Assembly: GCF_017349315.1 (NCBI RefSeq)
Contig: NZ_JAFMPP010000010.1
Location: 81,260 to 145,259, forward strand
Length of the DNA stretch: 64,000 nucleotides
Reading direction: 5' to 3'
Source of the DNA: Jiella flava
GTDB taxonomy: Bacteria > Pseudomonadota > Alphaproteobacteria > Rhizobiales > Rhizobiaceae
Positions 61,857 through 64,000 of the stretch are shown one piece after another. Below the pieces are notes generated by a model. It had not been told where the DNA came from. It saw only the letters and a program-made list of their open reading frames with translations, and ran no database searches. Position 1 is the first letter of the stretch, and each line of letters starts with the position of its first letter. The position numbers were made by a program, and so were the translations under genes.

Positions 61857-63605
61857 ATGGCGTTGGTAGAATTGCCTGGGTTGCAGCTTCGCATCAAAGC
61901 CGTTGGCGCCGCGCTGGGGATCGCGCTCGCTTCGGCCCTGCCTGCCGGAGCTGCCGCCCCCGTGGGTAAGGACGTTCCGGTCCCTGCGCCCAAACCAGAG
62001 GCCTTGTCGGCGCAACAACCATCCAAGCCCGCCGACGCTGCCGGCAAAAGCGACGCGCCAGCAGCCACCGATGGAACGCCGGCGCCCGCAGCCTCCCCCT
62101 TCGAGCATCCCTCGCCCTATCCGGTCTCGAGCATCGTCGTCGATCTGGCCACCGGCAAGGTGCTCTCGCACGAAAACGCCACCGTGCGTCGCTATCCGGC
62201 TTCGACCACCAAGCTGATGACCGCCTATGTCGCGCTCGAACAGCTGCGGGCCGGCAAAGTCGGGCTTGATTCGCCGGTCATCGTCACCAATCTCGCCGCC
62301 GCCCAGGCGCCGAGCAAGATGGGCTATCCGGCCGGCTCGGTGATCCGCCTCGACAACGCGCTGCACATGATGCTGGTGAAGTCGGCCAACGACATCGCCA
62401 TGGCGATCGGCCAGATGCTCGCCGGCGGGTCGGAAGAGGACTTCGTCGCGATGATGGACGATGCCGCGGCCCGGCTCGGGATGAAGGACAGCCATTTCAT
62501 CAATCCGAACGGTCTGCCCGGCGACGGACAATATGTCAGCGCCAAGGACATGGCTCTTCTGGCAATGGCGATCCGCCGCGACTTTCCGGCCTTTGCGAGC
62601 TATTTCGGCACGCCGGCGATCACCAATGGCCGGGCGCTGATCAAGAATGGCAATAAGCTTCTGGGCCATTTCGACGGCGCCGACGGCATGAAGACCGGCT
62701 ATATCTGCGCAGCCGGCTTCAACCTCGTCTCCTCGGCGACCCGTAAGGGCCGCACGCTGATCGCCGTCGTCCTCGGCGCCAACGGCACCATCGCGCGCGA
62801 GCGACTTTCGGCCAAACTTCTCGAGGAAGGGTTCAAGACCGATCCCACCAAAATCAACCTGACGGTCACGGCGATGCCGATATCGGCCGGCCCCGCGCTC
62901 GACGTTTCGGACTATATCTGCTCGGCCAAGGGGCGCTCAGCGCGAGCGAGTGACCGGGTCGCGGTGCGCAACACGGAAAAGAACTCGGACCGCTTCTTCG
63001 ATTCGCCCTATATGATCAAGAGCACCACCGCGCCGCCGGCGCTGAAGGTCAGCCTTGGCGGCGCCGCCGGCAACGACAAGGTTGCAGCGGGCGTGTCCAT
63101 CATCGAGAGCTACGGCATTCCGCTGCCAACGCCGCGCCCCGATCTTGAGCCAGCGCCCCAGCCGACACCTGCGATCGGCGAAGGCGAGCCGGCACCGGCC
63201 CTGAGCGATACGCCGACGGCCGCGCCACCGGCCCCGAAGACCCTCGACGCAGAGACGTCACCGCCGCCCGCAGCTTTCTCGCCCGCAGCTCCCTCGCCTG
63301 TGACCGCGACGCCGGCGGCAAACGCGCCGCCGCAGCCCGACTTCTCCCCCGACGAGGAAGACGAGGACACAGGCCCCGCTCCGGCGGCGCCCGTGGCACC
63401 ACACCCCCCGATGCAGACACCTTCGGCGCCCCCGGCGCCGGTCAACGCCTTTTCCGAACCGAAGAAAGGCGCGAGCATCCACTTTCCGCTCGGAGTTGAA
63501 AGCCCGCTGGCGACGAAGGGCCCGCGCCTCCACATCGGCGCCTTTCACCGCCAGAACGCACAATCCACGCGGCCCGGCGACGGCGAAAACCAGAGCGTAA
63601 ATTAG
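61857..63605 (+). CDS. D-alanyl-D-alanine carboxypeptidase with Pro-rich tail
   Basis: A 582-residue S11 penicillin-binding protein. It has a signal peptide (LRIKAVGAALGIALASALPAGAAA), a Pro/Ala linker (35-80), and a catalytic domain with ASTTKLM (Ser116, Lys119), SAN (176-178) and GMKTGYI (279-281). It trims the terminal D-Ala of peptidoglycan. After residue 400 comes an unusual tail of about 180 residues, mostly Pro, Ala, Thr and Asp/Glu, ending in IHFPLGVESP..LHIGAFHRQNA, perhaps a wall- or protein-binding tag. Start: the ATG at 61857 touches GGGAG; a TTG at 61863 is better spaced and possible. Confidence 0.9.
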   Translation: MALVELPGLQLRIKAVGAALGIALASALPAGAAAPVGKDVPVPAPKPEALSAQQPSKPADAAGKSDAPAATDGTPAPAASPFEHPSPYPVSSIVVDLATGKVLSHENATVRRYPASTTKLMTAYVALEQLRAGKVGLDSPVIVTNLAAAQAPSKMGYPAGSVIRLDNALHMMLVKSANDIAMAIGQMLAGGSEEDFVAMMDDAAARLGMKDSHFINPNGLPGDGQYVSAKDMALLAMAIRRDFPAFASYFGTPAITNGRALIKNGNKLLGHFDGADGMKTGYICAAGFNLVSSATRKGRTLIAVVLGANGTIARERLSAKLLEEGFKTDPTKINLTVTAMPISAGPALDVSDYICSAKGRSARASDRVAVRNTEKNSDRFFDSPYMIKSTTAPPALKVSLGGAAGNDKVAAGVSIIESYGIPLPTPRPDLEPAPQPTPAIGEGEPAPALSDTPTAAPPAPKTLDAETSPPPAAFSPAAPSPVTATPAANAPPQPDFSPDEEDEDTGPAPAAPVAPHPPMQTPSAPPAPVNAFSEPKKGASIHFPLGVESPLATKGPRLHIGAFHRQNAQSTRPGDGENQSVN

Positions 63606-63708
63606 AGCATGGTGCCGAAAAGTTGCATGACTTTTCGGGTCACATCATGCGGCAAAACAATGGCTTAGAGCGGAATGGCGATTCCAGTTTATCGCATTCC
63701 GCTCTAGA
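63603..63708 (+). repeat. Dispersed palindromic repeat B, copy 3
   Basis: Starts TAGAGCATGGTGCCGAAAAG and ends CATTCCGCTCTAGA, the best-kept B copy. Hairpin 2 is AGAGCGGAAT..GCGAT with ATCGC..ATTCCGCTCT. Its last TA (63705-63706) is directly followed by the presumed left end of the IS630-type element. Confidence 0.88.
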
Positions 63709-64000
63709 GCATCGGGCGTGAAGTCTGAATCCAGGGGTTCCGTTTTTTGCTGAAGTCTGATTCTGTGGTGCTGGAGGTGCGCCATGGGGAAAGCAGTTTC
63801 AGCAGATCTGCGGTTTCGGATCGTCCGAGGCATCGAGGCGGGCGGGTCGCGTCGCTCGATGGCGGCGCGGTTCGAAGTGGCGCCATCGACGGCGGTGCGG
63901 GTGCAGGCCCGCTATGCCGCAACGGGGTCGGTGGCACCGCTCAAGCAAGGCCGCCCGGCGGGATCGGGCAAGCTCGGCCCCTATCAAGACGCCATCATCG
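63707..64000 (+). mobile_element. IS630-type insertion sequence, left part only
   Basis: Starts after TA as GAGCATCGGGCGTGAAGTCT, about 80 nt before a transposase start codon. IS630-family elements insert at TA and duplicate it. The right end lies outside the window, so the boundary and terminal inverted repeat are inferred from the transposase position and from the end of repeat B. Confidence 0.6.
63785..64000 (+). CDS. IS630-family transposase, N-terminal part (truncated by window)
   Basis: Open from ATG 63785 to the window end (72 codons). It reads MGKAVSADLRFRIVRGIEAG, then SRRSMAARFEVAPSTAVRVQARYAATGS, the helix-turn-helix DNA-binding start of IS630-type transposases. LKQGRPAGSGKLGPYQDAII continues the usual linker to the DDE domain. 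GGAGGTGCGCC lies just before the ATG. The catalytic domain is not visible, so intactness cannot be judged. Confidence 0.8.

Noticed and set aside
61671..62669. Extension of the M20 amidohydrolase to 722 codons
   Set aside because: The added N-terminal part is antisense to the D,D-carboxypeptidase and shows no family match; the ATG at 61670 gives the normal length.

Overview
The window is about 64 kb of GC-rich DNA with ordinary bacterial coding density, and its gene set points to an alphaproteobacterium, most likely of the order Hyphomicrobiales (Rhizobiales). The signs are the trigger factor/ClpP/ClpX/Lon/HU block, a fused SecDF, a DUF1476 F1-ATPase zeta inhibitor, DUF815 and DUF721 (DciA) proteins, an HWE-type sensor kinase, DUF1127 small proteins, and a chemoreceptor ending in a WEEF-like pentapeptide. 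I cannot name the genus from sequence alone.

Layout. 1-4.3 kb: the 3' part of a malonyl-CoA synthetase gene, a small serine hydrolase, the zeta inhibitor, phosphoglycolate phosphatase, tRNA-Val(CAC) and a hypothetical membrane-anchored protein. 4.5-7.2 kb: a sugar-acid pair (UxaA/GarD-type dehydratase and zinc alcohol dehydrogenase). 7.7-17.4 kb: the protein quality-control block on the minus strand (HU, Lon, ClpX, ClpP, an MscS channel, trigger factor, tRNA-Leu). 17.8-18.3 kb: a DUF1127 gene followed by three tandem 133-nt units, each with two CCTCCTCCC loops and a GC-rich hairpin; I read these as CcsR/cuckoo-type anti-Shine-Dalgarno small RNAs. 18.4-26.6 kb: trmFO, a DUF4153 membrane protein, a squalene/phytoene-synthase-like protein resembling NDUFAF6, a Mth938/NDUFAF3-like protein, SecDF and YajC. 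26.8-35 kb: DUF815 ATPase, a DsbA-family protein, aminopeptidase P, a small basic protein, PrmA, a cation/proton antiporter and an SCO protein. 35.4-39.6 kb: OpgC-like membrane protein, hexapeptide acyltransferase, MFS transporter and MoxR ATPase. 39.9-47 kb: SleB-type lipoprotein, a LysR regulator divergent from a DUF1127-like gene, a soluble chemoreceptor with CheW, and an SLC13 permease. 47-53.4 kb: PPDK, DsbA, DciA, MutY and a HAD phosphatase. 53.4-57.1 kb: an HWE histidine kinase divergent from a KaiC-like protein plus response regulator. 57.3-64 kb: propionyl-CoA synthetase, ArgB, an M20 amidohydrolase, a D,D-carboxypeptidase and the left end of an IS630-type insertion sequence cut by the window edge.

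Two families of dispersed palindromic repeats (five copies of A, three of B, each about 70-115 nt) sit in the gaps between genes. Copies of both have TAGAGC-like ends. The IS630-type element appears to start at the terminal TA of one B copy and shares its first eight bases (TAGAGCAT), which suggests the B repeats could be MITE-like.

The most interesting parts are the DUF1127-sRNA array at 17.8-18.3 kb, the kinase/KaiC/response-regulator locus with a perfect 16-bp inverted repeat in its divergent promoter, the NDUFAF3/NDUFAF6-like genes next to SecDF-YajC, and the repeat/IS630 relationship. Much of the rest is conserved housekeeping. All assignments come from reading motifs and context by eye; no database search was run.
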